A DNA stretch of 64,000 bases. Source: Rhexocercosporidium sp. MPI-PUGE-AT-0058. Taxonomy: Eukaryota; Ascomycota; Leotiomycetes; Helotiales. Shown piece by piece: positions 24,801-36,098 of this stretch. The first letter of the stretch is position 1, and every line of letters begins with the position of its first letter. The notes under the pieces are model-generated. The model saw only the letters and a list, made by a program, of their open reading frames with translations, was not told the DNA's origin and did no database searches. Made by a program: the position numbers and the translations under genes. Where the stretch lies: assembly GCA_020746875.1 (NCBI GenBank), contig JAGTJL010000001.1, positions 2,170,001 through 2,234,000 on the forward strand. The letters run 5' to 3'.

Positions 24801-25651
24801 AGCCAATCTTCAATGATTGGGTCGTCGAATTTGTCGAGAAAATGCACGCTCTCAAACGTCCCTCACTCGGTTTCTCATCCACCCCCCGCGCAACCCAGAT
24901 CCCCGTCCGTGATCTCGCAGACGAAAAAGAAGACAAGATCATCCTGGGCAAAGAATTCGAAAAGCCCCTCAAGCGCCAAATCGCCGGCCTGATTCGCCGC
25001 CAAAAAGACGAAATGCTCCACCCCGAACTAGCATCTGACTACAGCTTCCCCCTCCTGCCAGGCTCCCACCTCACCCTCTCCAACCCCGCGCTCCAACTCG
25101 TCAAATCCCTCATGCAAGTCCTCTCCCTCGACCGCAACATCACAATGGAAGCGCGCCTCCTTCGCAAAGACCTGCTTGCGCTCTTCGAGATCCGCGAATT
25201 CAGTACCGAAGCACGCTTCGAGAACCCGTCTGAAAGTCTCAAGATCCAGGGTGTCATATGCGAGAACTGCACTATGAGCCGTGATATCGATTTCTGCCGT
25301 GATGAGGATCTCATGCCTTCTGACTCCGACCCGTCCGATAGCTCGGCGACGAGACCCTGGACGTGCACGTTCTGCAATGCGGAGTTTAATCGTCTGCAGC
25401 TTGAGGAGAGACTCATTGCTAGTGTGCAGGGTATGATTGGGGAGTGGGCGGGCCAGGATCTTAAGTGTGTTAAGTGTAAGAGTGTGAGGGTTAATGATTT
25501 CATGGAGCACTGTGCTTGTAGTGGGCATTGGGGGGAGAGCGTAGATAGGGGGGCGGCGGTGAAGAAGTTGGGGGTGTTGGGGAATGTGGCGAGAGTTGCG
25601 GGGTTGAGGATGTTGGGTGTTGTTGTGGAAGAGGTTTTGGCGGGTATTTAG
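18837..25651 (+). CDS. POL2: DNA polymerase epsilon catalytic subunit A
   Basis: Leading-strand replicative polymerase with 3'-5' proofreading. Exons 18837-19444, 19526-19668 and 19719-25651 give about 2227 aa, matching the roughly 2222 aa of yeast Pol2. Introns of 81 and 50 bp are GT..AG and in frame. The exonuclease motifs are present: YDIETTKLPLKFPDAT (catalytic DIE at 287-289), TYNGDFFDWPF and the later YSVSDAVATYYLYM. Polymerase motif A is DVASMYPNI (Asp637), motif B NSFYGYVMRKGSRWYSM from 825, motif C DTDG at 872-875. The C-terminal catalytically dead half is complete, with two zinc-binding Cys clusters (CysA from 2098: CENC..C..CTFC; CysB from 2167: CVKC..C.C) needed for binding the accessory subunits. 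No damage seen. The divergent partner is COX20. Confidence 0.98.
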
Positions 25652-26143
25652 GGAGAGAGGGGAGTGAAATGTGTGGAATTTGAAAGTGAAGGGCGTTCTG
25701 GACGTGGAATTGGGGTTGGATTGGTTTGGCGTTCGGTTGAATGGGTTGTTTGTTGGTCAGTTTTGTTTACTTGCTCGGTTGGGTTTCGGTTCTGTTTAGC
25801 GTAGCATGGCATGTCATTGTTTGCGTGTCTACAATCATTTCCTCGTAAATAAATAGAAATGGGACTCTTCATTACATCATAATTCGCCCTCCATCGTATC
25901 CGTGTTTATTTTCAACTTTCACACTCATCAGGTTGACTCCTCATCAGTAATTTCAGCACAACCACGTGATTATAGGGAACTGACTAGGATCGCGGATCGC
26001 AGATCGCAGATTGTGGGCTCGAATCAACAATCCACAAAAGAAAGCACAGGTTGATGAACAGAAGCTTCAAACAGGCCTGGAAATTGAACATAAACCCGCT
26101 CACGCTCAGGTCTCGCACTTCCTAGCTAGCAACAACAAAAAAT
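25652..26143. other. Intergenic with a short 7-bp tandem repeat
   Basis: 3' flanks of POL2 and of the convergent decayed gene. Around 25988-26010 the unit ggatcgc/agatcgc repeats three times in tandem. Nothing else recognised. Confidence 0.5.
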
Positions 26144-29100
26144 TCATTTAGAATTACTGGAGATAGACATCTGGATATTTGTCAAGACAAGCCTGAGATC
26201 AATCGTCTCGCAGAAGCGATCTGCTTGCTCGGCAATACCTAGTATGAGAAGAACAGCACAATAGAAGCACGCAAGGCTCCGCGCTTCGATATCAGCGGAT
26301 GCTACAGCGTGAGAGACACTTGCTTCACTATCGTCTTGCCGAACCGTCGAATGCCGCTCCCACTTCCGCAGAAGTGTTTCCATCACAAACCTGAGGATTT
26401 TTGATGAGAATCCTGCTTCGACTGGCGTACCGTGCACGACGAAGAGATATAGCAGTGTTTCGAGCGATGGTGGTGTATCTTTGCTCAGGCACTGAGGCCA
26501 TGATTCCGGTCGTGCTGTGTCGCGTCCCGCCGCCTCCTTCCACAATCCTCCATAGATTAGAATTGCCATGTCCCTTGAACTCCTAGCATGTCGCGGCATC
26601 TTGAGTTTCGATATCCCTGATTTTGAGCGCAGGAAAGTCGCCGAGGAGGCGTTTGATGACGCTAGATCTTTCAAGCTCGCTAACAAGGTGACATTAATCA
26701 CAGCTTGTTCCTGGCCTAGCTCAGAATTCAATTTGGCAGGAAGTACTATCCCCAGTGATGGGAACTTATGGAAAAGCCAAGAGTAGTGAATAGTCCAGGT
26801 GAAGCATGCGAACACAAGTGTGGGGTCCACTCTAAGCTTACTGATCTTGTTCCTGTGCGGCATTTCCAAGATAGCGCTGGCAGCTTGAGAAACAAAAGCG
26901 GATTCCCTCGGCCTGTTGATCTCCCACTCATAATCTCGTTGTAAAAAGATCCTGGGGAAATGTGGAGCATCTGCTGTGCTGCCCTCTTCTTCCATGATGC
27001 CTATTTCTTGTGAGGTTCGAGGTAGCTCACTACCAGATTCCGCGTCTATGTTGTCTTTGGCAACGAATGGCCCCATGGTTATTCTTTGCGATATCCCATA
27101 TGCCTTGATCCACATGAAACATCCGTCTGGTAAAGCCGGAAGACCGTTGGCGTCGGTAGTAGAGCTGTTCTCGATTGAGTATGACTCTGTTTTGTCATTT
27201 AGTTGTTGACTTGGCAGATTGGGTTCTGCTACATCAACAGAGTTGGGCTCGCCTGGTGGAGTCGGAGAATCTGTCACGGCTGCAGTACGAAACTCGGCGC
27301 TTGGGGCGTCAGGAACTAGTGGTGGTTCAATTATAGGTTTTGGAAGTGAAGGGCTAGTAGAAGTAGCTTGGTCTACCCGATCTTGAATACCTTCGCTCTT
27401 TTTACCATTCCATTTCAGCCATTTTTTAGGTTTTGTGGTGTCATGTATAGATAAAGTTCTGTCTCTCTTAGTTTGCGGTTGCATTTAGATTTCCAATCCT
27501 TTCTGGGGATTGCTGGAGCTATGGTGGATTAGGTTCTGAAACCAGCCAACAGGAACTGTTGAGCCTGTTCCAGCTTCCAAGTCAGCCTCAGAATTATCAG
27601 CCACTCTCGGCGTTAGTCTTTCTTGCTTCGTAGACTGTGGGGCCAAAGCTGCGGAAGCTAAAGTTGCGCCAGCAGAGGGTTGAGTGGCATCCCGTGGCTG
27701 CGATCCACTGGCGTTATCGCGCTGGTCTGTCGGGTCGGCTGGTGTGGTATTGGTATCCTTGGGAAGCTGAGGCAAGTTTCCTAGCTGTTCAGATAGAATG
27801 GAACCTGTTTCTGAAATCTCCACTAATGGCATATCGTTTTGAGGTACGGCAGGACATGGGGTGCCCGCACTAGTAGCAGATGTTGCGTGAAGTTGATTAT
27901 CTTGAGAGACTGCTTGAGCCTCCCCCTTTACTGCAGACGGGGTTTCTTTCGATGATTCTATATTTAATTATCAGTTATACTGCCCCAATGAATTAATTTC
28001 ACTCATACCTAGTTGTTCAGGAACCGGATGGTCACCGGGAAGAGGCATGGGCAGAAAATAGCAAAGAGAGTCTTGTGTGTTAGGCTCGGGGAAGTTATAC
28101 CAATACCAGTCTCTCCACCTCTGAAATCTATCCGTCAAATACCCTGTATGTAGATCATTCCTGGCTAAGCTGCATTTCCTGTTGTCTCGAAAATCGATGT
28201 TGCTGTACTGATCGATTCGGAATCTTCTCGGGGGCAAAACCTGCACACGAGGGTCATTTTCAATAGTGGAACTTCCTGGCGAATTGCCAAGTCTCGGACC
28301 AGTAACCTTTTCAGGTGAGTACTCTGTATAATACTTGGTCAAGATGAAGGTCCAAATTATCCCGTGAGGTTGCTCAAGACTATTGATGCTCAATACTAAT
28401 CCCCGGGAATGATTCCTACTGAGCCCCACGACAGACAAATTCTTGAATGTGAAGCATGGACAACTTTTCCAAAGCTGGTCATAAGATGACGTTTCGGGCA
28501 TACGAAGTGTCCAAGGAGGAGCGAGCGTTCCGATAAAGTGAAATCCTTTAGCGAGCCACTGATCGAACCGGCTCATACATCTCGAGCTAACAATATCTTT
28601 TATCAAGATCTAATGGCTCATATCAAGGCTGTACTCGCTTGCATTTTTGAGAGTTCCAAAGCCCTTCCAGTTGATGTTGCCACCGAATAGAAGAAGAAAT
28701 TCCAGAAGTTCCTCAAACCGTACGCCAGCTTCCGGTAGTGTGACGCTAAAGTTGCGTAGAGTAACGGACTTTTTTTTGAGGCGATGGCCCGCGAAGCAAA
28801 CGGACTCCAAATTGCTCTTCGGGCTCTCTGGCGATTCGCTTCCTCCAATCATTCGTGAACGGGAACCACGAGGCACCTTGAATGCCGCGAAGCTTCTTCT
28901 TCAATTTAACTTCGGAATCGACGTCTTTGAAGTGACCGACGCTTAGCTCCAGCAAGAATTCCGGTAAGTCCGCCTCCACAACTCCATTCAGCCATCGAGT
29001 CCGAATAATCGCTTGGGAGTCTTTTTTCTGGGTGATGTATGCATGACGCAAGACGCTGCGAGCGTGGACATAGATCAACCAAGATTTGACAAAATTGAAA

Positions 29101-29199
29101 AAGAGAGCTAAGACACCTAGAACGGCAAGGGGGATGCCAACCTAGGCAAGAATATCTGCTGCTGATGGCTTCGAACCTTTGCTACTCTGGTCACTCATA
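26144..29199 (-). pseudogene. Decayed fungal membrane-protein gene (three in-frame stops, one frameshift)
   Basis: The reading frame begins MSDQSSKGSKPSAADILA, then TAG (29142-29144), and continues in the same frame with VGIPLAVLGVLALFFNFVKS, a membrane helix. This arrangement and the later KLKKKLRGIQGASWFPFTN belong to a family of uncharacterised fungal proteins with one N-terminal membrane segment and a long variable tail (from memory of the family). Breaks: the frame shifts near an A8 run (28770-28777), and there is a second in-frame TAG (about 28610-28612). A probable intron (about 28010-27961) is followed by a third in-frame stop, TAA (27485-27487). The last 446 codons to 26144 are open and contain Ser/Pro-rich and then helical sequence. 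Three stops and a shift make sequencing error unlikely as the sole cause. Alternatively, the last open segment might be expressed alone from the ATG at 27484. Confidence 0.75.
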
Positions 29200-30338
29200 G
29201 TGACGACGAGTTGACATAGAGCAAACAAATGTGTGTGAGTCCGAGAGAAACTCAAGAGAAGCCTTCCCTTAATATTCCAATTGACCTGCGAAGTATATGT
29301 GGAGTAAGTAGCCACACACTTCTCACCAAGGCCGCTCGGCTTCCTGCCAACCACCCTGTACAGCTCCGCCGAATAATTGGAGGCCTCAGCAAAACTTAGA
29401 TTGGTGACTGGCCATCAACGATAGCATGCGAATGTGGCTTCCGTTTGGGTTAGTCATCTACCTCATTATCCGGGCGTCAAGTCAAGACCTGACAACACCA
29501 AGGCAGTCTCAATTAGCTGCCGGGAAAGAACCCCACCACATCGTAGGTGCCACGGCATATATAGCTGAACCTCTCCCGCGGTCTCCGCGGTTGCGCAGCC
29601 TTACGACACGACGGGCGTTTTTCTTGGATTTCTTACCTCACACAGAGGATTCCAAGCTTGCGAAGACTTTCGACTGGGTCAACGGTTTCTCCAAAGGATT
29701 CTGAGTGGGAGGCAGGAGGTAAGATTCTGATATCGTCACAACAGGGAGTTGGCTCATCACACTGCTTGCCTACTGGCTGGGATGCTGCAAAGCAGGCTGT
29801 AGATGCTCTCAAAGCCCGGCATTGTCATCTTGAATAAAAGGTAGGACTGGTCTTGGGGAGTTGTGGTTATGCGAAGTCTCTCTTGGAGGAAGATGACTGC
29901 CTGTTGAGATGTTGGAGGACACGCTTTGTCAAGACTCAAGAGTCTTGAAAGTATCCACCTCCTCTTTCCCCCAGAAGAAGAGCGAAACTCTTGGCAAGAA
30001 AATGGTAGTCTAATCGGAATGGGGCAGCGTGATAAGGATATGGTTCAGGTCTAAGAACAGAAAAGGGTAATTTCTCTCTTAAGCTTTTTGCTCAGCTAAG
30101 CACGTGATGAATTTGGCAGAAACAATCTCACTTCAGATTTCATGTCAACCAACTTCCTTGAACATCAACACCACAACAATCGCAGAGTCCTCCCCTCTCT
30201 ATTCATAAGAAGGTAATTGCGAGCGCCGTGCTAGTCTTCTCCCTAATAATTCCACCTTACTGACCCGATCCGTTCTAGTTTTTCCTCGAGCCCCTGAGCG
30301 AAGGATTGCGACAAGCCGGAAATTGGCTCTACGATACG
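29200..30338. other. Intergenic between divergent gene starts
   Basis: About 1.1 kb between the start of the decayed membrane gene and the P450 start. It includes one weak small-ORF candidate at 29426-29704 (listed separately) and otherwise no recognisable feature. Confidence 0.45.
29426..29704 (+). CDS. Possible small secreted protein, 92 aa (weak)
   Basis: The ORF starts MRMWLPFGLVIYLIIRASSQ, which looks like a signal peptide, and continues with a basic, Pro-containing mature part (PLPRSPRLRSLTTRRAFFLD). There are no cysteines, no intron and no recognised domain. A chance ORF is quite possible at this length. Confidence 0.22.
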   Translation: MRMWLPFGLVIYLIIRASSQDLTTPRQSQLAAGKEPHHIVGATAYIAEPLPRSPRLRSLTTRRAFFLDFLPHTEDSKLAKTFDWVNGFSKGF

Positions 30339-32272
30339 ATGTCGTCTTTCCTCCTCTCGAGCTGGAACGACCTGTCCACATCTTCAATTTTGTGCATTGG
30401 GCTTGCAACAGTCTTGATAGCATCAGTATGGCTCATTCCAAGGGAGAAACTTGACCCTAGAGAACCTCCCTTGGCGTACTCGAGAATTCCCTTGGTTGGT
30501 CACATGATCAACCTTCTTTGGTATCAAAATACATATTTCAGTATCTTGCAGTACGTTCCTGTCTTCCTCCTACCGTTTTGCTCTTATTTCTCACTATATG
30601 ATTACTTTTGGATTGCAACCAACTCCTCGCAATTCACTCTCGCGTCCTAATCGTCCCAACCTCACACCCATACTATTTTATACTCACCAACACCCCGCCT
30701 AGTAAAACCCAACCTTCTCCCATTAAAACCCTCCTTATCTTCCGTCAAAGAATCTACATAATCTCCTCCCCAACCCTCGCCCAACTCGCCTTCCGCACCT
30801 CCAAAACCATAGATTTCGAAACCATAAAACAGCACGCCTCATGCAAAGCCATTGCCTTCGACCAGCATGGCTGGGACATCATAAACTCTCCCCTGATACC
30901 CGATCCCGAGAACCCATCCAGAATGGCCAACTATATGATGGATCTCCACACCGAGATGTACGGCGCCTTGGCACAGGGTCCGGCGCTTTTACAGACTAAC
31001 AAGAGGGTGCTGAATTGTTTGGTGAGGAGTCTCAATGAGATTGGGAGTGAGTGGGAGGGGAAGAAGATGTTTGAGTGGTTGAGGGGGTTTTATACAACGG
31101 CTAGTGCGGAGGCTTTGTACGGTGTTGAGAATCCTGTGAAGTGGGATGATAGGTTTACTCAGATGATTTGGTGGGTTCCCTCCATTCCACCTCCTGCACT
31201 CCAACCCGTTCTCTTGATTCCTTTTCAGCCGTTTCATCACTCTCAATCCAAAATACACAAGAAAAAAAGAACAGCTTGAGATTAATACCCACCAAGGGAT
31301 TTCGAAAAAGATCTCGGCCTCCTAGTCCTAGATACCTACCCCTCTCTCACAGCCCGCAAAGGCCATACCGCACGCTCAACCGTGACCCCCGTCTTCGAGG
31401 AATACTATGCCCGCGGTCTCCTCAAGAACGCCAGCGCATTGGTACAAGGCCGCGCCCGCTGCGCTCGCAAGTGGGGCCTAACCACAAACGAGATGTCAAA
31501 AGCAGAAATCTCGATCCTCTTCGCTGCCGTCACTAACACCGTCCCGAATGTCTTCTACATGTTATGCTGGATCTTCTCGAATCCTTCTCTTGTGCGGGAA
31601 TTGAGGGAAGAGATTAGGGGTATTGTGATGAGTGGGAAGGGGCAAGGGGAGGCGGATAAGAAGGAGGTAGTTCTCGATATCGAGAACTTACGAGAGAAAT
31701 GTCCGCTCCTCACAGCTAGTTTCCATGAATCCCTCCGCTTAGTCAAGACCGGCTTCTCGATCCGTACCGTCCTGGAAGATACGCTCCTCGCGGACACCTA
31801 TCTCCTGAAGAAAGGTGCCATTGTGCAAATCCCCACTGGAGTTCTACAGGCAGATACCGCGACGTGGGGGGCCGATGCCGAGAAATTCAACCCCTATCGC
31901 TGGCTACCTGCTCAGTCGCCATCTCAAAGTCAAAATCAAGATTTGGTATCGGACAAGGATGCATTTAAGACGAAAGAATCCCGCAAGTCCCAAAACGCGG
32001 CGTTCATCCCCTTCGGCGGCGGCAAGAACCTCTGTCCCGGCCGACATCTCGCATTCAACGAGATAGCGGCGTTTGTTGCTGTTGTCGTTTATGGGTTTGA
32101 GATCGAAGGGAGGGATGGCGGGATGGTGAAAGTGCCGCAGATGGCGGTGAATAAGTTGGGGGATGGAAGTACGAGTCCGAAGGGGGATATTGAGGTGAGG
32201 GTTAGGAGGAGGGAGGGGCTTGAGGGCGTTATGTGGGGGTTTGTTGTTGGCGATGGTGAGGAGAGGGAGTGA
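30339..32272 (+). CDS. Cytochrome P450 monooxygenase (CYP7/8-like fungal group)
   Basis: Membrane-anchored heme monooxygenase. Exons 30339-30550, 30703-31170 and 31297-32272 give 551 aa. The start at ATG 30339 precedes a hydrophobic anchor (SILCIGLATVLIASVWLI) and a Pro-rich hinge (PREPPLAYSRIPLVGHM). The helix I region reads ILFAAVTNTVPNVFYMLCW, with Asn/Thr instead of the classical acidic-Thr pair, as in sterol 7-alpha-hydroxylase/prostacyclin-synthase-like P450s. The K-helix ExxR is HESLRL, and the heme loop is FGGGKNLCPGRHLAF with ligand Cys473. The second intron ends in AAG, an uncommon acceptor, but it is the only one that keeps the frame (MIW-DFEKDL). The substrate is unknown. The nearby SDR is a possible partner, but with other genes between them that is weak. 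Confidence 0.9.
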
Positions 32273-33091
32273 GTGGTGAGAAGTGAGATTATGTGTGGCT
32301 TATACTGTACAAATTTAGACTATATACAGTAAAGCTAGATAAATTAATGGTAGACACCTGCTACCATATGAAGTAGACTCTTACTTGCCCAAAATTGATC
32401 CTGCTTCGTAGAAGCCCGAGACCCATGCGCCGTCATGTTCTGCAAAACTCTTTGTTTCCATCCTCAATTATTCCGTAATATCTTTCCTTCATCCTCATTC
32501 TATATCAAGCGCAAATACTATGAGGACATACATTAGACGACAGTGTGATGATATTAGCTTTGAAGTTGATAGGCAAAATCGTAGTGAAGGTTGAAATTGG
32601 AGGTCTGCTACGGGTTTCAGCTAGGGGGAAGGGAACATCGGTAAGGAAATCTACTGTTGATGGACTGTGTGCTAGTGATCATTGGCGAAATCCTCGTCTG
32701 GGGTGTGCTGAAATGAATGGGTTGCGATGCAATCTAGATAGTCTCTTATGATGCATTGTTGTCACCTCATTTCAAGTCACTAATAACGACGTAGTGCTGA
32801 AGTCAGTTTTTTGTTCATTTGTTCATTTAACTTGTTTATGTGTATCATACACCCCCACCAGTCCAACTTCCCACGTCTCCAACCCAACCCAACCAAGCAA
32901 ATAATCCAAAGCCAAAATCAACGCGATAGGATACGCAATCTATCATCTATCTGTCTCTCATCTTATGCATTTGTGTCTCAAGTTCAATCCGCTGATGCAA
33001 TGCAAGGCAACATGTTTCATGTCGCTAGTATGAATGGTATATCCTCCGCCATCATTCGTATGGTTGTGTTCAAATTCGAAGGGCACAGAGC
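32273..33091. other. Intergenic between convergent genes
   Basis: 3' flanks of the P450 and the small minus-strand gene. The ORFs at 32545 and 32811 lack support. No repeat or RNA seen. Confidence 0.5.
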
Positions 33092-33704
33092 TTATTCCTT
33101 CTTTTCGGGAAGGACTTTCTTGATGTTGCGGTCGACAGCACTGTTTGAGAAAGGACGTTAGCTAAGATCTCGTTACTTGCAAGGCGGAGTATTCTCGCGC
33201 CATTGATACCCAATCATCCCTTTTTCCACAACCCCCCATCTCCAAACAAACGAGTATGCCAATAGTACAGAACAGAAATAGAGAGCAGAACTTACAAAGC
33301 AGCTCTCTTAAGCGGCGGCTCAACCTTCTCTACACCCTTCTTAATACCAGGCTCCACTCTCTCGGCATGTCTGGACACATGTGGTGTCACAGCCGCAAAG
33401 CCACGACTCCATCGGGGACCCCAGACTGCGGCTTGTGCTGCTAATCGCTCTTCGACGCCGGGGATGAGGCAGAGGAGGGGAACGCTGCCGACTGCGCAGG
33501 ATACACCGACTGGTAGAGAGGCGGTCAGCTTAGCCTGAGCGGAGGGAACTCGGGATATCTAGAAGGGGGACGAATGTTGTGTGAAGACAATGGAGGAAGA
33601 GGAGATGATGAAAGGGATGGGATAGATGGGATGAACATACTGGCAGCTCCTCCGAGACGACCAGGAGAGAGGGCGAAGCTACGTGCGGCTGGGAGGGCAG
33701 GCAT
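33092..33704 (-). CDS. Small predicted mitochondrial membrane protein, 108 aa
   Basis: Three short exons that ORF scans miss: 33704-33641, 33509-33296 and 33140-33092. Introns are GTATGT..CTACCAG and GTAAGT..AAACAG, the first with a GCTGAC branch-point match, and all joins keep frame. The N-terminus MPALPAARSFALSPGRLGG is Arg/Ser/Ala-rich without acids, as in a mitochondrial presequence. It is followed by a hydrophobic patch (IGVSCAVGSVPLLCLIPGV), a Trp-containing amphipathic part (AAVWGPRWSRGFAA) and a Lys-rich C-terminus (NIKKVLPEKKE). I do not recognise the family; a small respiratory-chain or ATP-synthase accessory protein is a guess. Confidence 0.65.
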
Positions 33705-34390
33705 CTTGCTGATTGATGTATTGGAAGAGTAGAGCGTATGGGGAGTTATTCTTCGATTTGAATTAAAGCTATTGGCAAGTCTTTGTGTACTCGGTTCAAT
33801 AAAGAGCAGCTGTTGTTTGGATGAAAGAGAAAGAGAGAGAAGGTCCGTCGTACGAGATCGAGCTCAGCTCCTTCCTTCTTGTAGCAGGTACAAAGCGGGG
33901 TAGCGCCTTCATGTGAGACGGGAAATTCGAGTCTAACCGGAACAGGACCGGGTTTCGACTCGAGGGGGGTCTAGCGAATGGGGTCGCGGGGAAGAGGGGC
34001 AAAAAGCGGGGCGGCGCGGGGGAGGGGCCCCCACTTCGGGAAGGCAGGAATGTGATGGCGAGCCAATCATGAGGGTGGTGTTTGTGGTGGCAAGGGGGTG
34101 GAAGCGAGGTTGCTATTTTGGTCTGGTCTGCACTGGTTTGTTTACGGACGAACTCTCGCTGTGTAAGTCATGTAGCGTGGAACTCTAGGTGTATGTATTT
34201 ATTTATCCCAAGCCAGAAAAGAGAATCTCTGATCACTAGTGTTGGTGTTGTAATGTAAGGATAACGAATTGACACTCTGGTTTTGGTGTTTCTCACGTGT
34301 CAGAGTAAGCCGCTTAATTCTGACAGTGAGAATAACAACCCCGCAAGTAGACTTTCTACCCTCTGAACTCGCATGATATAAAACCTCGCA
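33705..34390. other. Intergenic, divergent promoters
   Basis: The region is G-rich on the plus strand around 33955-34040. A CCAAT pentamer lies at 34063-34067. It must contain the promoters of the small mitochondrial-like gene and of the SDR. No gene seen. Confidence 0.5.
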
Positions 34391-35576
34391 ATGTCGACCC
34401 TTTCCCAACTCAGAAGCAGAATCAAATCTTTCCTCAACATGGACAGTTTAGACAAGAAGTCCGCTTTCGTCTTCACCGCTCCCCTCAACGAGAAACAACT
34501 CGCAGGCAAGAGAATCCTGATCACAGGCGGTGCATCAGGAATTGGTGCTGGGTGTGCTCGTCTTTTCGCTGCGCATGGAAGTCATGTCATTATTGCCGAT
34601 TTGAATGAAGAGCTAGGACGTGCTTTGGTTGCTGAATTGGGGGGATCGGGTGGGAGGTAAGTTTACGCATCTCTGTTTCCTATCTTCGTGATAAAGACCA
34701 AAAGATATTTTGGTTCACATCGCATGATAACTCTCCAATGCAGTGTCAACTTCATCCGCGTTGACGTCTCGTCCTTCGAGAGCCAAAAGACCATGTTCGC
34801 CGCCGCGCTAGATCTCCTCCCAGGTCGAGAAATCGACGTCCTAATCCCCTGCGCGGTAGTCGGGAGCGGCTTCTGGGACTACACGCCCCTCCACCCCGAC
34901 GCCCTTAGAACCAACTCAGCTCTCGAACCCACCACCAAAACCTTCCAAGTAGGTCTCGTGGGCACATATTACTCCGCTCTCATCTGTGCAAAATACTGCA
35001 TGGGTCTCCACGTCCCCTCGTCACAAAAGGAGAGCCTTCCATATGACAAATCGATAATCCTCGTCGGCTCGCTAGCTAGTTATGGTCCCCTCCCTGGTAG
35101 TCCTGAATACACTTCCGTGAAATGGGGCGTGAGGGGTTTGTTTCGCTCGCTTAGAGTGGAGATGTTGCAGACGGGAGTGAGGGTCAATATGTTGGCGCCG
35201 ACTTTTATCGAGACGCCTCTTACGGCGGCTCAGTTGCCGATGTTGAAGAAAGCTGGGGTGCCGTTCGCAAAGGTCGAGGATGTTGCGGGGGTGGTGGGCA
35301 GGTTGGTGGTTGGGAGGGGTGTGAATGGTGAGTCCTTGGATCTCAACCTTGTACTTTCATCCGGTTCTGCTTGCTATTTGTATCGCTTGGTGAGAAGAGT
35401 GATAGATGCTAATGTGTCTTGATGCAGGGAGGGCGTTGGCGATTATGGCTGAGCAGGTGATTGATTTGGGTGATGACCATGAGGGGAAGAATGCAGGCAA
35501 CATATTGCAAGCAATGATTGAAAGTGGGTTGTTGAAAGCGCCACTCAGTTTCAACATCCCAAAACCACACCTCTGA
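34391..35576 (+). CDS. Short-chain dehydrogenase/reductase (SDR)
   Basis: NAD(P)-dependent oxidoreductase with a Rossmann fold. Exons 34391-34656, 34744-35327 and 35428-35576 give 332 aa; all introns are GT..AG. The cofactor motif is TGGASGIG starting at Thr45, followed by an Asp (ADL) at the end of beta2 that favours NAD over NADP. The catalytic Tyr211 and Lys215 are in YTSVKWG, preceded by IILVGSLASYG with the catalytic Ser. The usual NNAG motif is replaced by IPCAVVGSG, a departure that could affect the central sheet. TFIETPLT follows the substrate loop. It resembles 15-hydroxyprostaglandin-dehydrogenase-like fungal SDRs; the substrate is unknown. Confidence 0.9.
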
Positions 35577-36098
35577 AAGCTTCCCAGAGCCATGTGTATC
35601 GGAACATTAGTTCCTCGTCTGCGCTGAGGATCGATGACATTGACTCGCGGAGGGTACTCGAGGAAGTTGTGGGAAAGGTAGTGCGACTTCGAGGAGAGCA
35701 TTTTCGACTGCGTAATGCGGAACTTTTATGTGGGCATCTTCCAAGTCCCAGATAATTTATTCAACGGTCCTAAAACAAATTACATCTGCTACGGTGACTG
35801 GGAGTTGTAAAGTTGTGAAATAAGTCAAGTAAGTATCCACATAGCAAAATAAGATGAAACGAGATTGCCCGCGAAGAAGCGAGGCTACGAACGAGCGAAA
35901 AGAATGACTACCCACAATTGAATGCAGCCTTAGACCCCCCAAAAACGTCCCCATAGACAGAACGAAAACTTCTGAATGCGGCACCACATTCTCGCTTCCA
36001 TAACAGAGTTTTCATTTTTTACAATTTCCCGTCGCATTTCTAGCTCACTTTAGCTCTTCCTGCTCAACAACGTCGACTTCATTCTCTTCTGGAGCAAC
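35577..36098. other. Intergenic between SDR and carboxylesterase relic
   Basis: The two flanking genes are convergent. ORFs on the minus strand here are unsupported. Nothing recognised. Confidence 0.5.
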
